A stretch of DNA of 64,000 bases from contig NZ_PRLH01000137.1 in the NCBI RefSeq assembly GCF_003013815.1, positions 62,001 through 126,000 of the forward strand, in the 5' to 3' direction. Below the pieces are notes generated by a model. It searched no databases. It worked only from the letters and a program-made list of their open reading frames with translations, and was not told the DNA's origin. This document shows, piece after piece, positions 38,827 to 47,490 of the stretch; within the stretch, counting starts at the first letter, position 1, and every line of letters starts with the position of its first letter. The position numbers and the translations under genes are program-made. Origin of the DNA: Cyanothece sp. BG0011 (GTDB taxonomy: Bacteria > Cyanobacteriota > Cyanobacteriia > Cyanobacteriales > Microcystaceae).

Positions 38827-40845
38827 TTAAATGTTGATTAGGGCGCGAATATTACCAATATCGTAGTTCAAATCAGCAAACTGATCCTTGTAACCTGATA
38901 ATGTGATTCTGAACTCTTCAGGAATATCGTCATCCTCATTTTTGAGAATATAGCCATATTTAATGGCAGTTAGAACATTAACCATGTAGATCACATTGGT
39001 TGCTTCTAAGATAGGTGGGGCAATGTTAGGATCATCTTCACTACCAAAACTTCCATTGCGTAATGCTAAGGAACTGTAGAAAATATCCCCTCCTTCATCA
39101 GCCTGAGAATCATTAACCCAAGAATGCCATAAGGTGACGTGATAGACGACATAACGACAGAATTCTTTTAAGTTTTGGATATCTGTCTCATTGGGTTTAT
39201 CTGAGGTGGTAATGGGTCGAGTGGCTTTTACTGTACCATTAACTGTCGCTCTAGGAATATCTGCTTTATCAAGCTCATTGTAATCATACCAATCGTAATC
39301 AGGATCGGGAGCAGAGTCACAGGGTTCATGAGGTTCATAAGCAACACTGTGTTCAACAATATCATCAGAAAAGCGACGAATTTCTATCCATTCTTTGAGG
39401 ATTTCTTCTTGATAATCTTCAAAAAATTCATCAATATATTCTGTTAATACCTGCCAATAAAGATTAGCAATTTTGGCAAAAGTATGGGTCGCACAAACAG
39501 GTTGACGAGGTTTCCAACCTTTCCAATCATAGGTAGCCATACTTTCTTTACAAATTTGTACCACTGAAGCTGGTGTTAAGGGTCCATTAGTCGTAACTAA
39601 ACCCACTGTGGGGGATACTAATACTTCATCCGCTCGTTGATTTATATTAACTAAACTTTTGAGGTGAGGAGCTAAGATCAAACGAACGGGATTATTGCGT
39701 AAGTTACGAAAAGCAGCGATGGTGTATTGTTCCATCTGTAAATGAGCTTTAATATAATGCTCAATCATTTCTGCGGCAAAGAAGCTATTAGTCCGATAAA
39801 TGCGTTTCGCTTGGTTCCATTTTTCCCCATCATTGGGCGTATAAGTAACCGCTTCTTTTAAGGGAGAATGGGGGGCAATAGAATCAGGATAACGACTTTG
39901 AACTTTAATGGCTGTCGGAACTAAATTATCTCCTTTTAATTCAAAAAATGCCTCGACATTATTGAGGTCGTGGTCATCATCTTTTTCGTAGTCATTCCAA
40001 TTAAATTCGGTCTTGAAGAGATTAGGATTGGTTTTATTTCGCTTCAATAAACGGGGGTTCATCCCATTCAAAACCCGTGACACAAAATATTCATCGCTAC
40101 GGCTATAACCTGGCTTGTTTTGGTCTAATTTGATGGTTAAATTAGGGGGATAAGCTGCTTGAATTTCTGATAAAGTCAGTTCGTTGGGGTTGAGGGTATG
40201 AGTAATAACGTGCTTAGCTTTAATGGGAACTAAACTACTGGCTGCATCATATCCAGCAAGGGTACGACCCACAGAATAATCATCGGGTGTCCCTTCTAGT
40301 TCACTGAAAAATAAACGAGCAAAATGACTATCGGGTTTGTATAACCAGTAAGGCACTGAACAAGTCCCAAAATCATATTCTTTTTGCTTGACATTATCTG
40401 GCCCTTTGATAATATAGGCAATCCGATAGGTAGGAACAGGCTGATCATCACTATCAAAAGCAATGCGATTATCTAACAATCTTAACTCTAAATCAGGGGT
40501 ATCAAGAAACCCTGCACTTTTGGGATCATAGTAAATGATAAATTTCCCATCATAATCAGTGATTCCTGTCCCTAAATAATCCCCAGGTCTGCCAATATCC
40601 CTGTCCCATAATTCTAACTGAATATTGTGTAAGGGTTTATTAGTATCACTGAAAACTAACTTTCCAGTGACTTTGTTGAGTTGATCTAGGGGTTTATTAA
40701 ACTTCTGTTCTTTAAGTTGAACAATACTTTTTTTAGCGGCTTTTTCGGCTTTCTTTTTCCCTAAAGCACTATCAGCCACTTTAATCCCTAAAACTTGCTT
40801 GAATTCACCGACAATTTTGCCGATTTTGCTTTCATTTTCTGCCAT
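38827..40845 (-). CDS. Divergent lipoxygenase with an N-terminal transthyretin-like domain
   Basis: 672 residues. Residues ~58-125 (VTGKLVFSDTNKPLHNIQLEL, W-DRDIGRPGDYLGTGITDYDG) look like a transthyretin-like beta-sandwich. The rest follows lipoxygenase landmarks: SRVLNGMNPRLLKR, then HYIKAH (His363, His368), HSWVN (His574, Asn578) and a C-terminal isoleucine (Ile672). All five iron-ligand positions are thus conserved although the sequence is far from the 36110 enzyme. It should be a fatty-acid dioxygenase, but isomerase or lyase activity is possible. Start at ATG 40845 after AAGGAG. The P450 gene ends 79 bases upstream. Confidence 0.8.
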   Translation of the reverse strand: MAENESKIGKIVGEFKQVLGIKVADSALGKKKAEKAAKKSIVQLKEQKFNKPLDQLNKVTGKLVFSDTNKPLHNIQLELWDRDIGRPGDYLGTGITDYDGKFIIYYDPKSAGFLDTPDLELRLLDNRIAFDSDDQPVPTYRIAYIIKGPDNVKQKEYDFGTCSVPYWLYKPDSHFARLFFSELEGTPDDYSVGRTLAGYDAASSLVPIKAKHVITHTLNPNELTLSEIQAAYPPNLTIKLDQNKPGYSRSDEYFVSRVLNGMNPRLLKRNKTNPNLFKTEFNWNDYEKDDDHDLNNVEAFFELKGDNLVPTAIKVQSRYPDSIAPHSPLKEAVTYTPNDGEKWNQAKRIYRTNSFFAAEMIEHYIKAHLQMEQYTIAAFRNLRNNPVRLILAPHLKSLVNINQRADEVLVSPTVGLVTTNGPLTPASVVQICKESMATYDWKGWKPRQPVCATHTFAKIANLYWQVLTEYIDEFFEDYQEEILKEWIEIRRFSDDIVEHSVAYEPHEPCDSAPDPDYDWYDYNELDKADIPRATVNGTVKATRPITTSDKPNETDIQNLKEFCRYVVYHVTLWHSWVNDSQADEGGDIFYSSLALRNGSFGSEDDPNIAPPILEATNVIYMVNVLTAIKYGYILKNEDDDIPEEFRITLSGYKDQFADLNYDIGNIRALINI

Positions 40846-40924
40846 GATTGTGACTCCTTGTAAATCGATTTAATGGTTTTAACGTTGACAAAAGCCCTGA
40901 TGGAATTGCTCAAATGCTGCTAAT

Positions 40925-42331
40925 TCACCCCTTAGCTTGAACAGCCAAGGGAAAACAAGCTCCATTCAAGATTTCAGGGGATCTCGTTCCTAATTGGAAA
41001 GAGGCTTTATAGGGGGTGGTTTCATCGAACTTTGTCTGGACTTGAGAGACAAAGGTTGCTAGGGCTAATTTGATGATAAATAATCCAAAATATCTGCCGA
41101 CACAAATTCTTTCACCCCGTCCAAAGGGGAAAAAATAGTCGCTATCGAGTGGGTTGGCAGCACGAGTGGCTTCGTCCCAACGCTCAGGATTATACACCAA
41201 CGGATCGGGCCAATAACTAGCATTTCGTTGCAAACACCAACTACTAATAAATAGGGGTGTATCCGGGGGAATTTGATAACCCGCAAAAGCAATGGTTTTT
41301 TCCTTATGGGTATTGCGGGTAAAAAATGCCACTGGGGGTAAGAGTCTCAAAGATTCTAAAAGACATTGTTCTAAGAGTAAACATTGCTCTAAATCTTCGA
41401 GGGTGAGAGAATCCCCCGGTAGACTCTTAACTACATTTTCCAAACGCGATCGCCATTGAGGATTTTGATCGAGTAAGTAGAGGGTATTGGTTAACCCTCC
41501 TGGGGTTGAAAAATTGGCACTGAAGTAAATTTCAGCAAACACATGAGCGATCGCTTGTTCGGATAATTGGGAGTCCCCTTGGCGAATCATCAAGCGGAGT
41601 AAATCAGGCCCGGTGGGGTCATTTTTCGCTTCTTGAACGATCTGGTTAAACAGGGCAAACCAGCGCTGACTAGCTGCTTGATACTCAGGTTCTGTGGGTT
41701 CTTCGGGATAGGAACCGCGAGACTGAAGACGCTGATCGGCGATTTTCGCCATCATTAAGTAATCTTCAAAAGCTTGATCCCCTAAAACTTGCCCCACCGT
41801 AGCACGGGCAAATCCGTCAAAGATTAGCCTTTTCATGGCAGGGAAAAAGGGAAATGAGCCTTGAGTTGAGCGAGTCACCAGGTTTTGGATGGTTTCGCTA
41901 AACTGATGCTTAAGAATGGGAACTTGCGCCCCTAACCATTCCTGAACATCGCCTCTGCTTAAGGGATGATTTTGGCGAATAAAGCTCCAATCTTTGTCTT
42001 GATGGGGAAAAAGAAAGAGACTATCTTCGGTCATCATCGGGCTTGCAGCCTGTTTGAGTTTATCCTTATAGAATAATTCTTGCCGAGAGATCAGCACTTC
42101 CTCAATCAATTGGGGATCGTTAACCACTAAAGCGGGTTGACTCAATAGCCAAACTTGCGTGACTCCCCCATACGTTTCCCCATACTTGGCACAGACTTCC
42201 CAAGGCAAGGCTTTTTTGAAGTCTAGAGCATTACCAAAGGGAAAACGGGGAGGAGGCCCAGGAATCCCCTCAAAGGGCTTCATTTTCTGCCCATGTATCA
42301 GCTTAAAAAGACTATGCAGTAGATCAACCAT
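40925..42331 (-). CDS. P450-fold heme protein with atypical I-helix (A)
   Basis: 468 residues with the P450 frame: proline-rich FEGIPGPPPRFPFGN, K-helix ESLR (Glu326-Arg329), meander NPERWDEA, and heme loop FGRGERICVG with Cys410. The I-helix reads YFSANFSTPGGLTNT (about 269-283), so the usual acid-threonine pair is replaced by Phe-Ser. The same kind of change marks P450s that rearrange hydroperoxides without O2 or reductase (CYP74 allene oxide synthases, hydroperoxide lyases). With two lipoxygenases alongside, a fatty-acid hydroperoxide substrate is likely but inferred. Confidence 0.87.
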   Translation of the reverse strand: MVDLLHSLFKLIHGQKMKPFEGIPGPPPRFPFGNALDFKKALPWEVCAKYGETYGGVTQVWLLSQPALVVNDPQLIEEVLISRQELFYKDKLKQAASPMMTEDSLFLFPHQDKDWSFIRQNHPLSRGDVQEWLGAQVPILKHQFSETIQNLVTRSTQGSFPFFPAMKRLIFDGFARATVGQVLGDQAFEDYLMMAKIADQRLQSRGSYPEEPTEPEYQAASQRWFALFNQIVQEAKNDPTGPDLLRLMIRQGDSQLSEQAIAHVFAEIYFSANFSTPGGLTNTLYLLDQNPQWRSRLENVVKSLPGDSLTLEDLEQCLLLEQCLLESLRLLPPVAFFTRNTHKEKTIAFAGYQIPPDTPLFISSWCLQRNASYWPDPLVYNPERWDEATRAANPLDSDYFFPFGRGERICVGRYFGLFIIKLALATFVSQVQTKFDETTPYKASFQLGTRSPEILNGACFPLAVQAKG

Positions 42332-42370
42332 CTCTCTTTTTGTTTGATTTTTCGTGATTACAGTTTTCTG

Positions 42371-42396
42371 TAGGGGTCAACGGCCGTCAACCCCTA
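42371..42396. repeat. GGTCAA/TTGACC-family palindrome, copy 5
   Basis: TAGGGGTCAACGG and CCGTCAACCCCTA form a stem with two mismatched pairs, overlapping the stop codon of the P450 gene at 42394. This is the least perfect copy. Confidence 0.7.
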
Positions 42397-43713
42397 GCGA
42401 TCGTACCCAACGACAAAACGGGTGGGGATATAGCCTTGATACTTAACTTTGCCTTCCTCCCCAGGAAGCAATTTTAACCCTGGCCGCAACAGGATTTGTT
42501 TAACCACTTCAGGAACCACAACCCCGGCAATGTGTTCACCGCCACAGGTATGACTACCGTAACCAAAGTGCATATAGTTATACTGAGGACGGTCAATGGA
42601 AAATTCATCAGGATCTTTAACAATAGCCGGATCAAACATGGCTGAACCTACCCCCGCTAAAACAACGCTGCCACGAGAAATGATCGTTTCTCTGGGGGTT
42701 CCGGCCGCTAGGGTATAATCAGCTTCACAAAAACGTACCAGAAAGGGACTAAAAGGATTAAAACGAACGGCTTCCCAAACATACTTATCAAACGTCTCGT
42801 CATCATTAGCTTTCGCTGCTTCTAAGGCTTTTTGAAAGATTTCAGGACGGTTGAGTAATTGGTCTATGGCCTGAGTAATAACTTGTGCAGTTCCTTCAAT
42901 ACTACCTACTAAGAAAATCATCATGTGGGCAATAATTCTCTCTTTCGAGAAGGGAATATCGGGAGGAAATTTAAGATTAGCTAACCGTGTAAAAACATCT
43001 CCAGGTGCAGTGTAATTCTCTTCCGTTGTTTGAGGTTGGAAAAACTGGGATAGATAAGTGAAAAAGTTGGTGGATTTTTCCGTTTCTTTAAATTTCTTTT
43101 CCTCAAATAAATCAGTAAGATAAGCCCGCATCTCGTTACTTGATTGAACCGAAGCCTCATGAATTTTAGGATCGTTTGTTAAGTTTCTAAACATATCGTC
43201 TTGGGTTGTTTTTGCCCAACGATACATCGTATCTAAATCCGGCCCAGGAAAGCCAAAGTAATCACCACAAAGTCTGATGGGAACGAATTTCGCTAGGTCA
43301 TGAACCACCTCAATTTTTTGGTTTGTTGCTGATTTATCTAAGGCAGATTTGGCGATTTCTCCTGCCATTTTCCTAACCCTTGGCAAATCCTCCAGGGGTA
43401 ATACGGATCTCATTATTGACTTTTCACGCCAGTTATGATCTGAATTATCTCTGGCTAACATACAAGGGCCAAAAACGGGGTCCATTTTCGGAGCAAATGC
43501 TCTCACAGAGAAGAATTCTGAGCGAGATAAAACCTCTTGAACATCGGGAAATAAACTAACTAAAACAAATTTAGGTGTAATAAAAATAGGACGGTTTTCT
43601 CTTAATTCTTTAAATAAACCTGACCAATCAGTCCAAACTCCCTGATTAATAACTTTAACTTTATCTTCAAGGTTTTCCGTGGGAATACTATCATACCTTT
43701 CTAGGTAAGACAT
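42394..43713 (-). CDS. P450-fold heme protein with atypical I-helix (B)
   Basis: 439 residues, clearly P450: K-helix EAVR (Glu314-Arg317) and heme loop FGYGSHTCGG with Cys390. The N terminus is short and soluble, with no membrane anchor. The I-helix reads VGSIEGTAQ: the acid (Glu273) is present but the catalytic Thr position is Gly274. The protein differs strongly from its neighbour at 40925. FGxGxHxCGG is also seen in fungal and bacterial fatty-acid peroxygenase or diol-synthase P450 domains, from memory. Peroxide-driven chemistry on lipoxygenase products is a reasonable guess. Confidence 0.85.
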   Translation of the reverse strand: MSYLERYDSIPTENLEDKVKVINQGVWTDWSGLFKELRENRPIFITPKFVLVSLFPDVQEVLSRSEFFSVRAFAPKMDPVFGPCMLARDNSDHNWREKSIMRSVLPLEDLPRVRKMAGEIAKSALDKSATNQKIEVVHDLAKFVPIRLCGDYFGFPGPDLDTMYRWAKTTQDDMFRNLTNDPKIHEASVQSSNEMRAYLTDLFEEKKFKETEKSTNFFTYLSQFFQPQTTEENYTAPGDVFTRLANLKFPPDIPFSKERIIAHMMIFLVGSIEGTAQVITQAIDQLLNRPEIFQKALEAAKANDDETFDKYVWEAVRFNPFSPFLVRFCEADYTLAAGTPRETIISRGSVVLAGVGSAMFDPAIVKDPDEFSIDRPQYNYMHFGYGSHTCGGEHIAGVVVPEVVKQILLRPGLKLLPGEEGKVKYQGYIPTRFVVGYDR

Positions 43714-43781
43714 AATATAGACCTCATTTTTTGGGTTAAATTGCAGAAAGGTTCAAGACAAAATCTATCGTTGATATAGTG

Positions 43782-44177
43782 CTAAGAAACCGCATCTACA
43801 TCATGAATACATAGAACAACAATTCTATAGTCATCCTCTACTTTACGCAGTGTATAACTAGCTCCAAAAGTAGCTAATATCTGTCCATCTTTGCTGTAGC
43901 GAGTAGCTACGGTACTAACAATTCCTACACTGTCACTCAGTAATTTCACGTTTAAAGGACCGGTTTCAGTTCTGTCGTAGTTCTGTTTCTTTAAATCAGC
44001 CATAACCTTCCTAAAAACCAGCCATAACCCTAACCGATTTTTGATGGGGGTAACTCTTTGTGTAATGAGAATTGATGGATAGTGATAAAAAGGAAATAAG
44101 AGTCTTGGTTGAAGTTTGGGAATTATATCTCTATATTGCTCAATTTTGCTTCTTAATTGCTCTGCTTGATCTGTCAT
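43782..44177 (-). CDS. Small NTF2/SnoaL-like protein
   Basis: 131 residues. PFYHYPSILITQRV, a central helix (LWLVFRKVMADLKKQNYD), SVGIVSTVATRYSKDGQIL and GASYTLRKVEDDYRIVV follow the cone-shaped NTF2-like fold. Such proteins may bind or convert small hydrophobic molecules (SnoaL-type cyclases, isomerases) or serve as accessory proteins. Here it lies between the DUF2235 hydrolase and the P450 gene on one strand, 68 bases from the latter, so it may act on or carry an oxylipin intermediate. No catalytic residues are asserted. Confidence 0.7.
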   Translation of the reverse strand: MTDQAEQLRSKIEQYRDIIPKLQPRLLFPFYHYPSILITQRVTPIKNRLGLWLVFRKVMADLKKQNYDRTETGPLNVKLLSDSVGIVSTVATRYSKDGQILATFGASYTLRKVEDDYRIVVLCIHDVDAVS

Positions 44178-44258
44178 CAGAAGATACTCTCCTAAAATGG
44201 TAAAACGGTTAAAATTGGGATGCTTTCTATTAAAGGCTATACAAAACAGCCCTATTGC

Positions 44259-45272
44259 TCAATTTTGGAAAATTTTATTGAGTATTTTTTCCAGATTTTT
44301 CGGTCGATAGTCTGCAAATTGTTTCAGTCTTTCAAGGGTACTATCATGGAGTTCTTCTAGATCATCCCCGACCTCACGGAGCTTAATTCCTGCTAATTTA
44401 TAGAACCCTGGATCATTGTTAAATTGGCATTGGTGATCCGGTTCTACCCCTGTGATAATCGCACTGATGTCAAATTCTAATCCTAATCCTAGTTCTCCAA
44501 TGGAATCAATCATCCATTTTAAAGCCCCGTCGGAAAGCCCTCGATAAGCCTCTGTTCCACCACCAACGCAACCATGATCTCCAGGAAACCATTTTTGCAA
44601 AAGTTGTTGATTTGGGGCGTGGGGATTTTTGCTCATCAGCGTCACATCAAACACTTCGCGAATTTCGTCGATCGCTACGGCGTGTATGGCATTCTGGACT
44701 TCTCGGTTTAATTTTGTGTCATAAAAGGCATAACGCCGATGTAACCAAGGTTGAAAGATTTTGAATAAGGGTAGAATGGGAATTCCTAAAGCGCCTACCG
44801 TATCAAAACAACCGATTAAGGTGATGGGAACGCGATCGCCGTAAGTTCTGCGGTATTCAACGGCCTCATTATCTGTAGGTTTAATATCTCGGTTGCGATA
44901 CAGTTCATAAGCTTCTGCTGCGTTGGTCACATAATGACGTTTTACTAGCCCTGAACAATAAATCATTCCTGCTAGACTTCTCACGGTATATGCACCCCGA
45001 CTAAAGCCAAACAGATAAATTTCATCCCCTGGAACATAGTTCAGACAAAGAAACCGATAACCATCTTGAATATTGCGATCAATGCCAACTCCGGCTGCAC
45101 CTCCTGATAGTTTTTGACTTTCGGTGCCAATTCCGGCATCGTAAAACACAATTTGTTGTGTCCCATCATCGGCGACGGGTTTAATGCCTTCAGTGAGTTT
45201 AACCACATTACTAGGATAAGAACTTTCTAAATCTTGCCAAGTTCCGTCACAACAAACTATCAGTCTTTTCAT
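44259..45272 (-). CDS. DUF2235 alpha/beta-hydrolase, possible lipase
   Basis: 337 residues with the DUF2235 start MKRLIVCCDGTWQD, then VFYDAGIGTE, GGAAGVGIDRNIQDGYRFL and the nucleophile elbow LFGFSRGAYT (Ser91). FDTVGALGIP and WFPGDHGCVGGG are also typical. DUF2235 members include phospholipase effectors (Tle1-like) and uncharacterised hydrolases. As the first gene of the cluster that leads to lipoxygenases, it could release polyunsaturated fatty acids from membrane lipids. That role is inferred from position. Confidence 0.88.
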   Translation of the reverse strand: MKRLIVCCDGTWQDLESSYPSNVVKLTEGIKPVADDGTQQIVFYDAGIGTESQKLSGGAAGVGIDRNIQDGYRFLCLNYVPGDEIYLFGFSRGAYTVRSLAGMIYCSGLVKRHYVTNAAEAYELYRNRDIKPTDNEAVEYRRTYGDRVPITLIGCFDTVGALGIPILPLFKIFQPWLHRRYAFYDTKLNREVQNAIHAVAIDEIREVFDVTLMSKNPHAPNQQLLQKWFPGDHGCVGGGTEAYRGLSDGALKWMIDSIGELGLGLEFDISAIITGVEPDHQCQFNNDPGFYKLAGIKLREVGDDLEELHDSTLERLKQFADYRPKNLEKILNKIFQN

Positions 45273-45425
45273 GATCAGCTTGTCCTAATATTTTTTAAAA
45301 TTTCTAAGTTTGATTTCGTAATTCTATCATTAATCATTCCTGAATCTTAAGTCTTAAAAGTATAGAATTATTTCTTCAATGTTCTCTAAAAGTATAAAAG
45401 GTCTAAAAAGTTTAAAATTTTAATT

Positions 45426-45556
45426 TAAGTAGTCGGACATAAATATAATTAACTGTCTTGAGAAATGTAAACAAGCTGTAACCCCTCTCCCTGCTCCGGC
45501 GCTCCGGCACTCCCCCGCTCACTTGACAGTAACGTTTATTTTTGTCCAGGTACTTA
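45426..45556. mobile_element. MITE-like element, about 131 bp
   Basis: The ends are imperfect inverted repeats: TAAGTAGTCGGACATAAATA at 45426, and TAAGTACCTGGACAAAAATA read from 45556 on the other strand. Both end in TA, which would fit IS630/Tc1-type TA insertion. The interior carries a copy of the CTGCTCCGGCGCTCC repeat and no gene. A solitary end is present at 38204-38231. Confidence 0.6.
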
Positions 45557-45779
45557 GCCCCTTGTTTACCGTGAGTTGGTTTTGCTAGAAAATACCTAAT
45601 CGTCATTGATTCGATTTCCTTACTCACATCTTGCACCAAAACTAATAAACTTAATAATTATGACAAGGTAGTCAATTGTGAATAATTTAGCATCAAAATT
45701 GAACACTTTTGCCTGTCTTGGTGAGCGTTCCCTTGCGCAGATGCGAAGGCGCGGGGTCTCACCGCTCTTGCCTCTTGCC

Positions 45780-45898
45780 TACCCCCCTGCCCCTAACCCC
45801 CCCTGCCCCTAACCCCCCCTGCCCCTAACCCCCCTGCCCCCCTTATAAAGGGGGGTGTGGGGGGTGTGGGGGGTGTTAGCGAAGGTGCAAGATATGAG
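45780..45898. repeat. Right arm of the long inverted repeat (partner 38525-38635)
   Basis: Three tandem CCCCCCTGCCCCTAA-type units precede the palindrome near 45838-45856, then GGGGTGTGG units and CGAAGGTGCAAGATATGAG. Reversed, this is the block at 38525-38635. It lies between psaJ and the DUF2235 gene. Confidence 0.8.
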
Positions 45899-45947
45899 CT
45901 TAAATATTGATGTTTTTTCGTAAAATGATTCAAGAAATGTAAAAAAA

Positions 45948-45980
45948 AGAGGTTGATAAAATTCACTTTTATCAACCTCT
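45948..45980 (-). terminator. Rho-independent terminator of psaFJ
   Basis: AGAGGTTGATAAA and TTTATCAACCTCT form a perfect 13-bp stem with a 7-base loop. On the minus strand it is followed by eight T. It lies 40 bases beyond the psaJ stop. Confidence 0.9.
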
Positions 45981-46020
45981 AATCTTTAAAAATTAATGAC
46001 GTGAGTTATGAATGAATCTT

Positions 46021-46149
46021 TTATCCTAAAGGATGGAAAAGAAGATCAGGATAGAAACGATTGAACTCAATTAAAATCCCTGCAGTAACCGTTAACAAGG
46101 CCATAATTAAAACAGGGGCAGTGGATAAAAACTTTGTCAAACCTTCCAT
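46021..46149 (-). CDS. psaJ: Photosystem I subunit IX (PsaJ)
   Basis: A 42-residue single-helix thylakoid protein next to PsaF in photosystem I. The start [14 protein letters not shown] and the end [16 protein letters not shown] are diagnostic. It follows psaF by 54 bases on the same strand and ends before a strong terminator. Confidence 0.97.
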   Translation of the reverse strand: MEGLTKFLSTAPVLIMALLTVTAGILIEFNRFYPDLLFHPLG

Positions 46150-46203
46150 GAATTAGTTCTCCAAACAATTAATGATCAATGAAAAAGTGCAAATCGTGTT
46201 TAA

Positions 46204-46698
46204 TTAACGAGGGGATACGGGGATCTCGTTATCCTTGGCGGTTAATTTGCCAGAGGTTAATTCTCCAAAGGCTGCTAAGGGCCAAGCAAAGCCGGTTAAC
46301 ATCTTACTGATAGCGAGAGGAACATTGATGACAACCTCTTGCATTTCAGCATTTTTATCATCGCGAATGGCGATTAAATAAGCGCGGCCAACCCAACCGA
46401 TCCAACCGGCAATATAAAGAAAGAGGATACCAGGAATAGTAAAGTCTCCCACATGAGCTAAGTTACCATCTGTAATGAGATGGGGATAGCCTTCAGGACC
46501 ACATAACGCTTCTGCGTAACGTTCAGCCCGTTTTTGACCAGACTGAGGATCATTGGTGGTATTGCGGAAATTCTTAGATTTTTGCTGGTAAGCAGGGTTT
46601 TCGCTACAAGGGGTTAAATTAGCGTAGGCTGCCGAGGCAGTAGGGGCAAAGCTAAACCACAGGGTTGCAATGAGAATTAAAGCGAACAATCGTTTCAT
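46204..46698 (-). CDS. psaF: Photosystem I subunit III (PsaF)
   Basis: 164 residues. A signal peptide (residues 1-23, ending ASA) directs it to the lumen. The mature protein has [13 protein letters not shown] and [15 protein letters not shown] with two conserved Cys, then the membrane helix [21 protein letters not shown] and the [18 protein letters not shown] segment. It lies on the luminal side of photosystem I, near the electron-donor docking site. It is in an operon with psaJ. Start ATG with GGAA upstream. Confidence 0.98.
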   Translation of the reverse strand: MKRLFALILIATLWFSFAPTASAAYANLTPCSENPAYQQKSKNFRNTTNDPQSGQKRAERYAEALCGPEGYPHLITDGNLAHVGDFTIPGILFLYIAGWIGWVGRAYLIAIRDDKNAEMQEVVINVPLAISKMLTGFAWPLAAFGELTSGKLTAKDNEIPVSPR

Positions 46699-47133
46699 AA
46701 GAGTTGTTTCCTTTTGTTACAAAAGACTAACGTTTGTTGTACACAAGATAGGAAAAATCAATGGTACATCGATGATATCTTACTCTGACGGCAAAGCCTG
46801 AGTAAAGATTGTCTCCCACCCGTCATTTTATCTTGACTTAATGGTTGACTTCATCATAATAAGCCCCGTGACTCCCTAGGCTAAGGGTTATGTTACAAAT
46901 TGTTATCGTCGCTTTGCTCCTGGGTGTGGGGTGTAGGGTGTGGGGTGTGGGGTATTTTCACAAGTCAATGTTATACCTCTTTTGACATCCTTTTGGGTTT
47001 AAAACCCCACCGTCACGGACATATCAAGCTAACGAGGAAACCTAGTCAGTCTTGTCCTCCTGTACGGTGTATTCAATTGACCCCCGACACCCTATCCCCT
47101 AACCCCTACACCCTGTTCAACGGAGTAAGGGGG
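46699..47133. other. psaF upstream region with inverted G/C-rich units
   Basis: 435 bases without a gene. The first ~170 bases should hold the psaF promoter, which I could not pin down. GGGTGTGGGGTGTAGGG units (about 46922-46952) and CACCCTATCCCCTAACCCCT (about 47087-47112) are roughly complementary, enclosing about 135 bases with no coding sign. Confidence 0.55.
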
Positions 47134-47457
47134 TTAGGAGATTTTTTTGTTCAATTGCCTCAAATTTGGCAGTCGATACCATACTCTCCATAACAATTTT
47201 AAGGTTCGTAACACTTTTTGAGCGATCGCTATTTGAATAACAAAGCTTCGATAATATTGTCGTAGTTGGGCGGTTCCTTGTTGTCCCCTGACTATCAAAT
47301 CTCGGTTGAGAGCAAACAATTCACCGAGTTGTTGTTCAATATTGTTTAATTGATAGGTAATCTGTTGTAGGGAACCATATAATTGCCATAGTTTCACCAC
47401 TAAATAACAATTAATACAGGTAATAATTAGGTTAAATATAATAACAAACAATAGCAT
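47134..47457 (-). CDS. Small membrane-anchored protein
   Basis: 107 residues: one N-terminal membrane helix (about 3-22), then an amphipathic helical region (LYGSLQQITYQLNNIEQQLGELF) and a basic C-terminal part. It has the look of a conserved cyanobacterial hypothetical. It lies divergently from the tRNA-Ala gene, 33 bases away. No function known. Confidence 0.65.
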   Translation of the reverse strand: MLLFVIIFNLIITCINCYLVVKLWQLYGSLQQITYQLNNIEQQLGELFALNRDLIVRGQQGTAQLRQYYRSFVIQIAIAQKVLRTLKLLWRVWYRLPNLRQLNKKIS

Positions 47458-47490
47458 TCAATGTTATAATTATGGATTGTAGGAAAACCT

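Noticed and set aside
45412-45975. Short minus-strand ORFs between psaJ and the DUF2235 gene
   Set aside because: They translate the MITE-like element and C-rich repeats and show Pro/Thr/Gly strings without protein character.
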